Assembly: GCF_019801015.1 (NCBI RefSeq)
Contig: NZ_JAHVJZ010000001.1
Coordinates: forward strand, 124,001-188,000
Length of the DNA: 64,000 bases
Source: Marinobacter nauticus
GTDB lineage: Bacteria > Pseudomonadota > Gammaproteobacteria > Enterobacterales > Shewanellaceae
Reading direction: 5' to 3'
A program made the translations under genes and the position numbers. A model generated the notes under the pieces. That model was not told where the DNA came from, ran no database searches, and saw only the letters and a list, made by a program, of their open reading frames with translations. Within the stretch, counting starts at the first letter, position 1. Every line of letters starts with the position of its first letter. This document shows positions 35,031 to 43,106 of the stretch, piece after piece.

Positions 35031-35832
35031 GCGCCTGAACCTGGCCCTGAGCACCCTCAGGGAAGCGGGCTTTGAGTGGCACGGCATGACGCCACTGACT
35101 GGCGGATTGGGCAATCGCCTCTGGCGGCTTTCCGGTCATCAGGAGTGGGTGCTGCGCCTGCACAATGCCGACCTTGATTTCTGCGTCGACCGGCAGGTGG
35201 AGGCCCGGGCCTGGGATGCCTGCGCTGCCATCGACCGCGCCCCCCGGCGGCTGTTCTGGACCGCCGGTTTCAGTCTGGCCCAGTGGGGTGGAGCGGCGCC
35301 CAGTCCCATCGACGAGGCGGCGCTGCTTGACCTGATGGTCGATCTGCACCACATCAACGGCGACTGGCCTGAGGTGGACCCCGCCAGCCGGATTGTGGCG
35401 TATCTGGATGAGGGGGCCAGTGTGCTGGCGCCTTATCTCCACCGCCTGAACGAACTGACGGAGCGTCTGAACCGCAGCGCCTTACCCAAAGGCTTTTGCC
35501 ACGGTGATCTGCACGCCGGAAATCTGGTGGTGGATGAAGCTGGCCGTTGGCGGGCGTTGGATTTTGAGTACGCCGGTCGCGCCTCTCCGCTGATGGACCT
35601 GGCCCACTGGCTGTCGGAGGCGGCCAACCCTGAGGCATTATGGCGGCACTATCTGTCGCAACGTCAGGTTTCGCCTGGCCCCGAAGAGTGGTCTGCGGCA
35701 CAGGCTGCGGTATCGCTCTACCTGATGATGTGCGTGGCCTGGTGCGAACGAATGATCCGCTCCGGGGGCGATCCCATTTACTCTCAATGGCGTAACCACT
35801 ACTTTGAACAGATGGGGGCATGGTTGCCCTGA
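35023..35832 (+). CDS. thiK: Thiamine kinase (APH/choline kinase fold)
   Basis: The 269-aa protein has the aminoglycoside/choline kinase fold: LTGGLGNRLWRL as the nucleotide loop, Brenner's motif HGDLHAGN (160-167) and the Mg-binding D180 in LDFEY. In this TPP-controlled operon it should phosphorylate thiamine to thiamine monophosphate and so trap it after PnuT. GTG 35023 lies seven bases after GGGGG and overlaps pnuT by eight bases; the longer upstream frame is not used. Confidence 0.9.
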   Translation: MRERLNLALSTLREAGFEWHGMTPLTGGLGNRLWRLSGHQEWVLRLHNADLDFCVDRQVEARAWDACAAIDRAPRRLFWTAGFSLAQWGGAAPSPIDEAALLDLMVDLHHINGDWPEVDPASRIVAYLDEGASVLAPYLHRLNELTERLNRSALPKGFCHGDLHAGNLVVDEAGRWRALDFEYAGRASPLMDLAHWLSEAANPEALWRHYLSQRQVSPGPEEWSAAQAAVSLYLMMCVAWCERMIRSGGDPIYSQWRNHYFEQMGAWLP

Positions 35833-35895
35833 ATCGGATCAGGGAGTGGAAATGACGCTGGATCGCCTGTTGTTTACTGATGTCGGAGCTGCGGT

Positions 35896-36735
35896 ATGAA
35901 GCGCTGGCTCTGGGTTTTGCTTCTGCTGGGTTTTCTGGCCGGGTGTTCGCCGCGATTCGTTTACGGCTGGCTCGATTGGATCATCCCCTGGGAGGTGGAC
36001 GATTACGTCAGCCTGTCCCGCAGCCAGGAGGGGGCGCTGGACCGCATCATCGAGCGGCAGCTCCGTTGGCACCGGCATAACGAACTTCCTCTCTACCTTT
36101 CCCACCTTGAACGCCTGCAAAGCGACATCAGCAAACCGCTGGATGAAGCCACGGTGCTGGCTCACATGTCGGAAGCGTCCGACCACTGGTATCGCCTGTT
36201 TGAACACCTGCTTCCTGATCTGGTGGGCCTGATTCAGTCGTTCAGCGATGAGCAGGTTGCTGAGATGCTGGCTCAGATTGAAAAGGACAATGCGGAGCTG
36301 CGCGAGCGTTATGAGGATATGACGCTGGAAAAGCGGGTTAAGCGGGCCAACAAGCAGATGGAAAAGTCCCTGAAAAAGTGGCTTGGCCGCCTGACCCCGG
36401 CGCAGCGCGCCGAAATCGATGACTACAACCGCAACCGTCACAACACACTGGCGCTGTGGCTGGCGTACCGGCGGGACTGGATTGAGCACTTTTCCCACGC
36501 GCTGAGACAACGTGCCGATGGCGACCTGCTGAAGCGAGAGCTGACTTTATTGCTGGTGACGCCGGATGAACTCAAAGGGCAACAGTATCTTAGCCAAATC
36601 CAGGATAACCGCCGGCGTCTGGCTCAGGGGCTCATCACCATTCATGCCGAGATGACCTCAAGACAAACCCGCAAACTCAATAAGGAACTTGATGATTTGC
36701 AGGAGGATCTTGAGTACCTGATCCACAGAGATTGA
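35896..36735 (+). CDS. DUF6279-type lipoprotein
   Basis: The 279-aa protein has a lipobox (LAGC, Cys17) and a mostly helical, charged body. Repeated heptad-like stretches at about 125-155 and 250-279 suggest coiled-coil. The start FVYGWLDWIIPWEVDDY... and the Y..L...Q...L segment resemble the DUF6279 family of proteobacterial lipoproteins, function unknown. It follows the thiamine operon by 63 bases on the same strand but is likely a separate unit. Confidence 0.75.
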   Translation: MKRWLWVLLLLGFLAGCSPRFVYGWLDWIIPWEVDDYVSLSRSQEGALDRIIERQLRWHRHNELPLYLSHLERLQSDISKPLDEATVLAHMSEASDHWYRLFEHLLPDLVGLIQSFSDEQVAEMLAQIEKDNAELRERYEDMTLEKRVKRANKQMEKSLKKWLGRLTPAQRAEIDDYNRNRHNTLALWLAYRRDWIEHFSHALRQRADGDLLKRELTLLLVTPDELKGQQYLSQIQDNRRRLAQGLITIHAEMTSRQTRKLNKELDDLQEDLEYLIHRD

Positions 36736-36806
36736 ACCACACTGTTGAAAGTAAAGGGGGCGGCTGCCGGTCCGCTCCCTTAACAACACATAACAGGGGT
36801 TTCTCT

Positions 36807-37391
36807 ATGCAGCCACTCATTCAACTCTGGCAGCGCTTCTTTACTGCAACCACTGCGCTGGAAGGCTTGGCGCCATTGGCCATTCGCCTTTATCTGGCCC
36901 CCATTTTTATTCAGGCCGGCTGGAATAAACTGTCCCATTTTTCCGACACCGCCGCCTGGTTTGGTAATCCGGACTGGGGGTTGGGGCTGCCGTTCCCTGA
37001 ACTGATGGCCGCGCTGGCGATCGGTGCTGAGCTGGTGGGGGGGATTTTGCTGGTTGTGGGCCTGTTTACTCGCCTGGTGTCATTGCCGCTGATGGTCACC
37101 ATGCTGGTGGCGGCCTTTGCAGTACATTGGCCAAACGGCTGGCTGGCGATTGCGGATAGCGGTTCCTGGCTGGCCAATGAGCAGGTGCTGGCATCAGCGG
37201 AAAAGCTGGATCGGGCCAAGTCGATTCTGCAGGAGCACGGCAATTACGAGTGGCTGACCAGCTCCGGCAACTTCGTCATCCTCAATAACGGCATCGAGTT
37301 TTCCATCACCTATTTCATTATGCTGCTGGCCCTCTATTTTCTTGGTGGTGGCCGCTACACCAGCCTGGATCACTACCTGACCCGGCAATAA
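36807..37391 (+). CDS. DoxX family membrane protein
   Basis: The 194-aa protein has four hydrophobic segments, with LAIRLYLAPIFIQAGWNKLSHF at the start and the ELVGGILLVVGLFTRL block that marks the DoxX family. An extra loop between helices three and four is longer than in minimal DoxX proteins. Some family members link to thiosulphate oxidation or redox stress, but no role can be read here. ATG 36807 follows an AGGGG site; the upstream frame is not used. Confidence 0.83.
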   Translation: MQPLIQLWQRFFTATTALEGLAPLAIRLYLAPIFIQAGWNKLSHFSDTAAWFGNPDWGLGLPFPELMAALAIGAELVGGILLVVGLFTRLVSLPLMVTMLVAAFAVHWPNGWLAIADSGSWLANEQVLASAEKLDRAKSILQEHGNYEWLTSSGNFVILNNGIEFSITYFIMLLALYFLGGGRYTSLDHYLTRQ

Positions 37392-37470
37392 CCCTGCATT
37401 CAATCCGTTGATTTTCCATGGGGGCTGGGTCAGCATGGCGGCCATAACAGGAAGAACATTGAGGTAAGCC

Positions 37471-38019
37471 ATGGACGCCAAAGCGTTACTGTTGAATCGC
37501 CACTCTCAGCCCCGGCTGACCTATCCCGGTCCCACGGATTCCCAACTGGATGCGATCCTGGCTGCCGGGAGCCGGGCTCCGGACCACGCTGGCCTGACCC
37601 CATGGGAGTTTGTGGTGGCTCAGGACGAGGGGTTGGAGCGCCTTGGAGAGATCTACTTCCAGGCCGCTCAGGCGGATGGGGCAGAAGGGGAAGCGCTGGC
37701 CCGGGCCCGGTTGCTGCCCACCCGCGCCCCTATGGTGATCACCGTGATCGCCAAAGTCACTTCTCACCCCAAGGTGCCGACGGTGGAGCAGCACCTGAGT
37801 GCGGGCTGTGCCGTTATGGCGATGCAGATGATGGCACTGACTCAGGGGTTAGGTGGCATCTGGCGCACCGGCTCTTACGCCCGTCACCCAATCGTCCGTG
37901 AAGCGCTGGGGGCCACCGGTGAGGATGAAATCGTGGGCTTTTTGTACCTCGGCACCGCGGTTAAGGAAACCCAGCCTCGCACGGCACCGGCACTGAACGG
38001 TCGTGTCCGCCACCTTTGA
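37471..38019 (+). CDS. Nitroreductase family protein (YdjA-like)
   Basis: The 182-aa protein matches the small YdjA-type nitroreductases (183 aa in E. coli): LLNRHSQPRL...P.P near the start, AGSRAPDHAGLTPWEF for FMN binding, and GGIWRTGSYA and GFLYLGT near the end. Such proteins bind FMN and reduce nitro or quinone compounds with NAD(P)H. It is convergent with the SMP-30-like gene, seven bases apart. Confidence 0.88.
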   Translation: MDAKALLLNRHSQPRLTYPGPTDSQLDAILAAGSRAPDHAGLTPWEFVVAQDEGLERLGEIYFQAAQADGAEGEALARARLLPTRAPMVITVIAKVTSHPKVPTVEQHLSAGCAVMAMQMMALTQGLGGIWRTGSYARHPIVREALGATGEDEIVGFLYLGTAVKETQPRTAPALNGRVRHL

Positions 38020-38026
38020 GTCCACG

Positions 38027-39100
38027 TCAGGGCAGCGGCAGTGCGGCGATCGCCGGCTCTTTCAGGCTGGTTAAATATATCCGGCCCGGGGTGGCCAGGG
38101 CCCCGGTGATAAAGGCGAACCGGCCATTAGCGTCATCATAGCGCTGGCGGATCTGCCCCGTTTTATCCAGCTCCAGTAGCTGCCCGTGACGTTTGGCTTC
38201 AGGCCGCAACTGAGCGGGCAAGCGGCGGATAAGGTCCCGCATGGCGGGGTAGGGCCCCAGGGCATCAAGCAGGGCGTCTCTCGGCGCGACCAGACCCACC
38301 CAGTAACCCCCATCCGCAGAACGGCTGATGTTGTCCGGGAATCCGGGCAGATGCTCAATCATTACCTCCTGCTCACCCGCCTTGGGGCCTTTCAGATGGT
38401 AGCGCCAAATCCGATATCGGCCGGTTTCACTGACCAGCACGCTGTTCCCATCGTGACTTAGGGTGACGCCATTGGCGAAGCTGAGGCCATCCATCAGCAG
38501 TGTGAGGGAGTGGTCAGCGGGGTCAAACCGGAACAATCGGCCACTGGCGCTGTGGGCCAGCAAATCCCGTAGGCTGGCTTCTTCAACGCCGAATACGCTG
38601 GCCGGAAAGGCGGCGGACGCATCGGTAAAGTAGATGCGGCCATCGCTGTCCAGCTCCACATCATCGACAAACCCCAGCGGAACCCCCATAAACTCAGACA
38701 CCAGTTGGGTGATGTTGCCATCTGGCGAACGCGCCAGAAGCCCTTTCAATGCATCGGCGATGTAAAGCGTGCCATCGGCACCAAACTCCAGCCCCAGCGG
38801 GCGTCCGCCGGTATCATCCAGCTGTCGCCAGCCAGCGTCGCTGTGGTACTCCCACAGGGTGCCGTTTTCCAGCCCGGTAACCAGATTGCCCTGCGGCGAG
38901 AGTGCCAGATCTTCAGGCCCCAGACCTTCGGGTAATGGGAGAAGATGCAGAGAACCGGCGGAGAGTGAAGGGGAGGGCAATGCCTCCGGCTCAATCGCCG
39001 CAGAGGGCTGCCATTGCCGGGCGGGCGGCGAGACGGGCCACAAACTAAGATAGGCTAGAGCGGAAGCCAGCACAGAGAATAACCAAACACGCCTTTTCAT
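38027..39100 (-). CDS. Exported SMP-30/strictosidine synthase-like beta-propeller protein
   Basis: The 357-aa protein has an N-terminal signal or anchor (VWLFSVLASALAYLSLW) and a six-bladed propeller with repeated D.DG.IYFTD- and G.LFR.dP-type strands. The segment SFANGVTLSHDGNSVLVSETG and the R.P..LRP end are typical of the strictosidine synthase/APMAP group. Members hydrolyse lactones or esters; the substrate is unknown. Start 39100 lies behind an AGGAG site. Confidence 0.83.
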   Translation of the reverse strand: MKRRVWLFSVLASALAYLSLWPVSPPARQWQPSAAIEPEALPSPSLSAGSLHLLPLPEGLGPEDLALSPQGNLVTGLENGTLWEYHSDAGWRQLDDTGGRPLGLEFGADGTLYIADALKGLLARSPDGNITQLVSEFMGVPLGFVDDVELDSDGRIYFTDASAAFPASVFGVEEASLRDLLAHSASGRLFRFDPADHSLTLLMDGLSFANGVTLSHDGNSVLVSETGRYRIWRYHLKGPKAGEQEVMIEHLPGFPDNISRSADGGYWVGLVAPRDALLDALGPYPAMRDLIRRLPAQLRPEAKRHGQLLELDKTGQIRQRYDDANGRFAFITGALATPGRIYLTSLKEPAIAALPLP

Positions 39101-39237
39101 TGCCTCTCCTTGGCAAAAAAGATCATAATTTCGATAACATAGAGCATCATTTGGCATGTGGCGATCCCCTGTCCGCTCATTTCGTTGGGCGCCCAAGGTG
39201 GCACTACACTGTAGGAATAGAGCGAGTCGAGGTGGCT

Positions 39238-42171
39238 GTGAACTTGGCATCCTGGTGGCAGAGGCGTCCGGTGCGTCTTGGTGTGTATGGTCTGATTGCG
39301 CTGGGTATCTATCTGGCGGCAATGGGCTGGGGTTTACCTGCTCTGGTGGAGCGTCAGGCACCCAAATGGGTGGCGCAAAACCTGGATGCAGAACTGACCC
39401 TGGGGGAAGTGCGCTTTCACCCGCTGGAGTGGCGACTCGCCATTCAGGATCTGCAACTGACCGGAAATGACGGAAAGCCGCTGACCGGATTTTCTCAGCT
39501 GGTGGTGGATCTGGAGCCCTGGGGCTCGCTGTTTAACCGTCAATGGCAAATTGGCAGCCTGACTCTGGATGAACCCCATCTGGATTACCGGCAACTGGGG
39601 CCGGACGACAACAACTGGACTGTGGCTCTGGCACCGCTGCTGGACGCTCCGGAGCCGAAACCGCAGGCGGAACCGGACGAAAGCCAGCTGCCCAAACTTG
39701 CGGTGGGGGCCCTGGTCATCAATCAGGGAGCCTTAACCTACGAGCAGGACCAGGCCCACGCGACGCAGCTGACCGACCTGAACCTGAACGCCAACGACTT
39801 CCACCTGTCCCAAGGCAATAACCGGCTTGATATCAGTGTCAGTGGGCCCGGTGGCGGTCGCGCCCAAATCGGACTCAGTGCCACATTCCTGCCGCTGGAC
39901 ATGACCGTTGAACTGGACGTTACGAATGCGGACCTGACCCGCTATTGGCCCTATATGGCCAAGGATTTCCGGTTTGATCTGGACCAGGCCAAAGCCGATC
40001 TCCAGATGAATGCGCATTTGTCCCTGGCCCCAGAGCTGGAGCTGACCGTTTCTCAGGGCCAGGCAACGATAAGAAGCCTCCGTATCACCCACCAGAAACA
40101 ACCACTGCTGGCGTTGCAGCAGTTGGACCTTTCGCCCGTTGATTTCGATCTGGCCAAGCGCAATGTGACCCTTGGAACCCTGCGCCTCAGAGGGTTGGAT
40201 CTGGTCGCCAATCTCACCGATGAAGGGGTCGACCTGGCCACTCTGCTCAGCCCCATCGCCGGGGAAAGCGCTGCGGCCCCCGCCGAAGAGAGTCAGCAGG
40301 ACGCGCCCTGGACGGTGGCCCTGACTACCGTATCGCTGAACGAGTCGCTGGTGCAGTTTACGGACCACACTCAAATCGAGCCGGTGGCCTGGAACCTGTC
40401 CATTGACCCGCTGGAAGCCGGCCCCTTGGGCACGGATTTCAGTCAACCCATTACTATTGATCTGGATGCCCACGTCAATGACGGGACTGAGCTGTTTGTC
40501 GATGGGACGTGGCAACTGGAGCAGGGCGCGGGACAGTTTGAAATCGCCGTCAGTGATTTTGACCTGCTCAACACCATTCCCTATTGGCAGCCTTACGTAG
40601 ACCTGTCACTGACCAGCGGTGCCTTCAGCACCCAGGGCAATCTGGATGTGGCGATGGGTGAGCCGCTGACGCTGTCCTACAGCGGCCAGTTGGGCGTACA
40701 CCAACTGATCACCAAGGACACTGTGGCCGAACGGGACTTTGTTAAGTGGGGCCAGCTGGACGTAAACCATCTGACGTTCAATCTGGCGCAAAAGCAGCTG
40801 ATCATCGATCAACTGGCGTTCAATGAGCCTTACGCCCGAATCATTATTGATGAAGATGGCAGCACCAACTTCGACGGGCTGGTGGTCAGTACCGAACAGG
40901 ATGCCACCCTGGCTGCGGCGGAAAGTGGCGACAGCCAAACCACTGAAGCTCCCGCTCAGCCGGACGCTGCGACGGACGGGGATGAACAGGAAACCGGCTT
41001 TGATATTCAGATTGGCCGGGTGCTGTTCACCAACGGCTCGGCCTTTTTTGCTGACAATACGCTGACCCCCAAGTTTGCCACTGGCATTGAAACCCTGACC
41101 GGCGAGATTGCCGGGCTGGATGCCCAGCAGGAGAGTCGTGCCACGGTGGACATCTCCGGCCAGGTGGATCGCTATGCGCCGGTGTCGCTGAAGGGCACGG
41201 TGCAGCCATTGGCCGAAGAGCCGTTTATGGATCTGGCGCTGAATTTCGACAACATCGAACTGACCTCACTGAACCCCTATTCAGGCACTTATGCGGGTTA
41301 CTTTATTGATCAGGGCCAACTGGATCTGGCACTGAAGTACGCGCTGGATGGCAATCAACTTCAGGGCAGCAATCAGGTGGTCATCAGTCAGCTTAAGCTG
41401 GGTCAGCGTTCGGAGTCGGATAAGGCCACGACCTTGCCGGTGGCGCTGGCATTGGCGCTGCTGGAGGACAGCAACGGCGTGATTGATCTGGGCCTTGAGG
41501 TTTCCGGTAATCTGGACGACCCGGAGTTTGCCATCGGCCCGCTGATCTTTAAGGCGTTGGGCAATGCGATCACCAAGATCGTGACCTCTCCGTTTACCCT
41601 CCTCGGCAGTTTGCTCGGTGGTGAAGATCCGCCGGATTCCGTGTTGTTTGCCGCCGGCGAGCACGCCATCTCAGCGGACAGCCAGTCTCAGTTGAAACGC
41701 CTGGTGGAGGCCCTGGAGCAGCGACCCAATCTGGTGCTGTCTGCACACGGTGCCGTGGATCCGACGGAAGACAGCAAGGCACTGGCCAAAGAGCGGGTGG
41801 ATGCGCGACTGATGCCGGAAGGCAGCGGTTTAACCGAGCCGCCTGAACTGGTGTTGGCTGCGGCCTACGATGCCGCGATGGGGATGGGCAAAGCTCAGTC
41901 CGAGCAGGACGCGCTGGCGGCCCGCCTGCCGGATCTGGATCCGGAAGAGCGAAACCGGCGGTGGCGCAAAGGGCTGTATGAGCAGCTGCTGACGGCAGAG
42001 CCGGTGGACGAGTTAGCACTTAAAAACCTGGCTTCAGCGCGTGGCGAAGCGGTGAAGGCCGCGTTGGTGGACGCCGGGTTGTCGGCGGAGCGGGTGTTCC
42101 TGCGGGAAAGCCGAATCAATCTGGATCAGAGCGGCGCCAAGGTCATTCTGGAACTTGACGCCGCGGGCTGA
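39238..42171 (+). CDS. DUF748 (AsmA-like) large envelope protein
   Basis: The protein (977 aa from GTG 39238; GTG 39232 is also possible) has one N-terminal transmembrane helix (about 12-34) and a very long periplasmic beta-rich body of the DUF748/AsmA-like kind. Typical stretches are LTLGEVRFHPLEWRLAIQDL at the start and AITKIVTSPFTLLGSLL before an OmpA-like C-terminal portion (SVLFAAGEHAIS...). AsmA-like proteins bridge the envelope and are linked to phospholipid transport. An acidic linker (about 590-620) divides the body. It ends base to base against the convergent Usp gene. Confidence 0.87.
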   Translation: MNLASWWQRRPVRLGVYGLIALGIYLAAMGWGLPALVERQAPKWVAQNLDAELTLGEVRFHPLEWRLAIQDLQLTGNDGKPLTGFSQLVVDLEPWGSLFNRQWQIGSLTLDEPHLDYRQLGPDDNNWTVALAPLLDAPEPKPQAEPDESQLPKLAVGALVINQGALTYEQDQAHATQLTDLNLNANDFHLSQGNNRLDISVSGPGGGRAQIGLSATFLPLDMTVELDVTNADLTRYWPYMAKDFRFDLDQAKADLQMNAHLSLAPELELTVSQGQATIRSLRITHQKQPLLALQQLDLSPVDFDLAKRNVTLGTLRLRGLDLVANLTDEGVDLATLLSPIAGESAAAPAEESQQDAPWTVALTTVSLNESLVQFTDHTQIEPVAWNLSIDPLEAGPLGTDFSQPITIDLDAHVNDGTELFVDGTWQLEQGAGQFEIAVSDFDLLNTIPYWQPYVDLSLTSGAFSTQGNLDVAMGEPLTLSYSGQLGVHQLITKDTVAERDFVKWGQLDVNHLTFNLAQKQLIIDQLAFNEPYARIIIDEDGSTNFDGLVVSTEQDATLAAAESGDSQTTEAPAQPDAATDGDEQETGFDIQIGRVLFTNGSAFFADNTLTPKFATGIETLTGEIAGLDAQQESRATVDISGQVDRYAPVSLKGTVQPLAEEPFMDLALNFDNIELTSLNPYSGTYAGYFIDQGQLDLALKYALDGNQLQGSNQVVISQLKLGQRSESDKATTLPVALALALLEDSNGVIDLGLEVSGNLDDPEFAIGPLIFKALGNAITKIVTSPFTLLGSLLGGEDPPDSVLFAAGEHAISADSQSQLKRLVEALEQRPNLVLSAHGAVDPTEDSKALAKERVDARLMPEGSGLTEPPELVLAAAYDAAMGMGKAQSEQDALAARLPDLDPEERNRRWRKGLYEQLLTAEPVDELALKNLASARGEAVKAALVDAGLSAERVFLRESRINLDQSGAKVILELDAAG

Positions 42172-42993
42172 TTACTCGGTATCGGCGGGAACCACCAACA
42201 TATGACAATGCAGGGTGCTGATGAGGCGCTCTGCATTGCTCTTCCATAACTGGCTGAGCACGCCTTTACGCTTGAAGTAGCCCAACACCAGAGTATCCAC
42301 CTTCAGTTTGCAGCTTTTGTCACGGATAACCTGGCCGGTTTCTCCCGGTTTAATGTGAATGTTCTCCGGGTCGACCCCTTCCGCTTCCAGCCACGCCCGG
42401 GCTTCGGCGCAATTGGCTGTGGCTTCCTTCTCCACCGCGTGGGGGCTGACCAGATCCAGCTCATGCAGAAAGCGGGACAGGTGTGGCGCGTAGATAACGT
42501 GCAGTTCGCACGCTTTTGCCTGCGCCATCAGCTTGGCGTATTCCAGCACCTTGAGATTCAGCTTTTGCACCTGGGGATCCCGGTGATCCAGATCCATCGC
42601 AACCAGAATTCGGGGTTGGGTGGCATGGGGCTCCGGATGCAGGAGATACAGCGGGGCGCGAATCGCCCGCAGCATGTGCCAGTCCGTGGTGTGACGCTGA
42701 GAGCGGTGGTGCATCACTTTCATGATCAGGTCATAGGGCACCAGCTTTTGCATGGCGTCGACCACTTCACTGAGTTGCTCCCAGTTGTCGCCCTGCAGTT
42801 CTACGCCGGGGATACCGGTTTGAGCCAGTTGCTCGGCCTGCTCTCTGAGATGCTCAACGTCATGAGGGCGCTGATCGTGATAGAGCAGGGTCAGCTTCGC
42901 TTTCCATAACCGGGCCAGTGCTGCCGCGGGATCGATGCTGTCACCCAGGCACTCCGGTGGGGGGGTGATGGCCAGGACCTCTTCGATCTTCAT
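42172..42993 (-). CDS. Universal stress protein, tandem-domain (UspE-like)
   Basis: The 273-aa protein holds two Usp domains in tandem, like UspE but shorter than its 316 aa. The second half shows ILVAMDLDHRD as the start of a Usp fold and the closing TLVLGYFKRKGV...NAERLISTLHCHMLVVP. UspE-type proteins take part in stress survival and motility. It is divergent from a P-type ATPase gene with a 113-base spacer. An AGGAGG-like site precedes the start. Confidence 0.87.
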   Translation of the reverse strand: MKIEEVLAITPPPECLGDSIDPAAALARLWKAKLTLLYHDQRPHDVEHLREQAEQLAQTGIPGVELQGDNWEQLSEVVDAMQKLVPYDLIMKVMHHRSQRHTTDWHMLRAIRAPLYLLHPEPHATQPRILVAMDLDHRDPQVQKLNLKVLEYAKLMAQAKACELHVIYAPHLSRFLHELDLVSPHAVEKEATANCAEARAWLEAEGVDPENIHIKPGETGQVIRDKSCKLKVDTLVLGYFKRKGVLSQLWKSNAERLISTLHCHMLVVPADTE

Positions 42994-43106
42994 GGTATCC
43001 GCCTCCTTCTTGGCTCTTTCGGGCTAAAACTCCTTTGTTTAGCTAACGTTAAAGCAGCATAGGAAGTCAATGGCTGGGGCACAAAACCTGCCCGCAGAGA
43101 ACAAGC

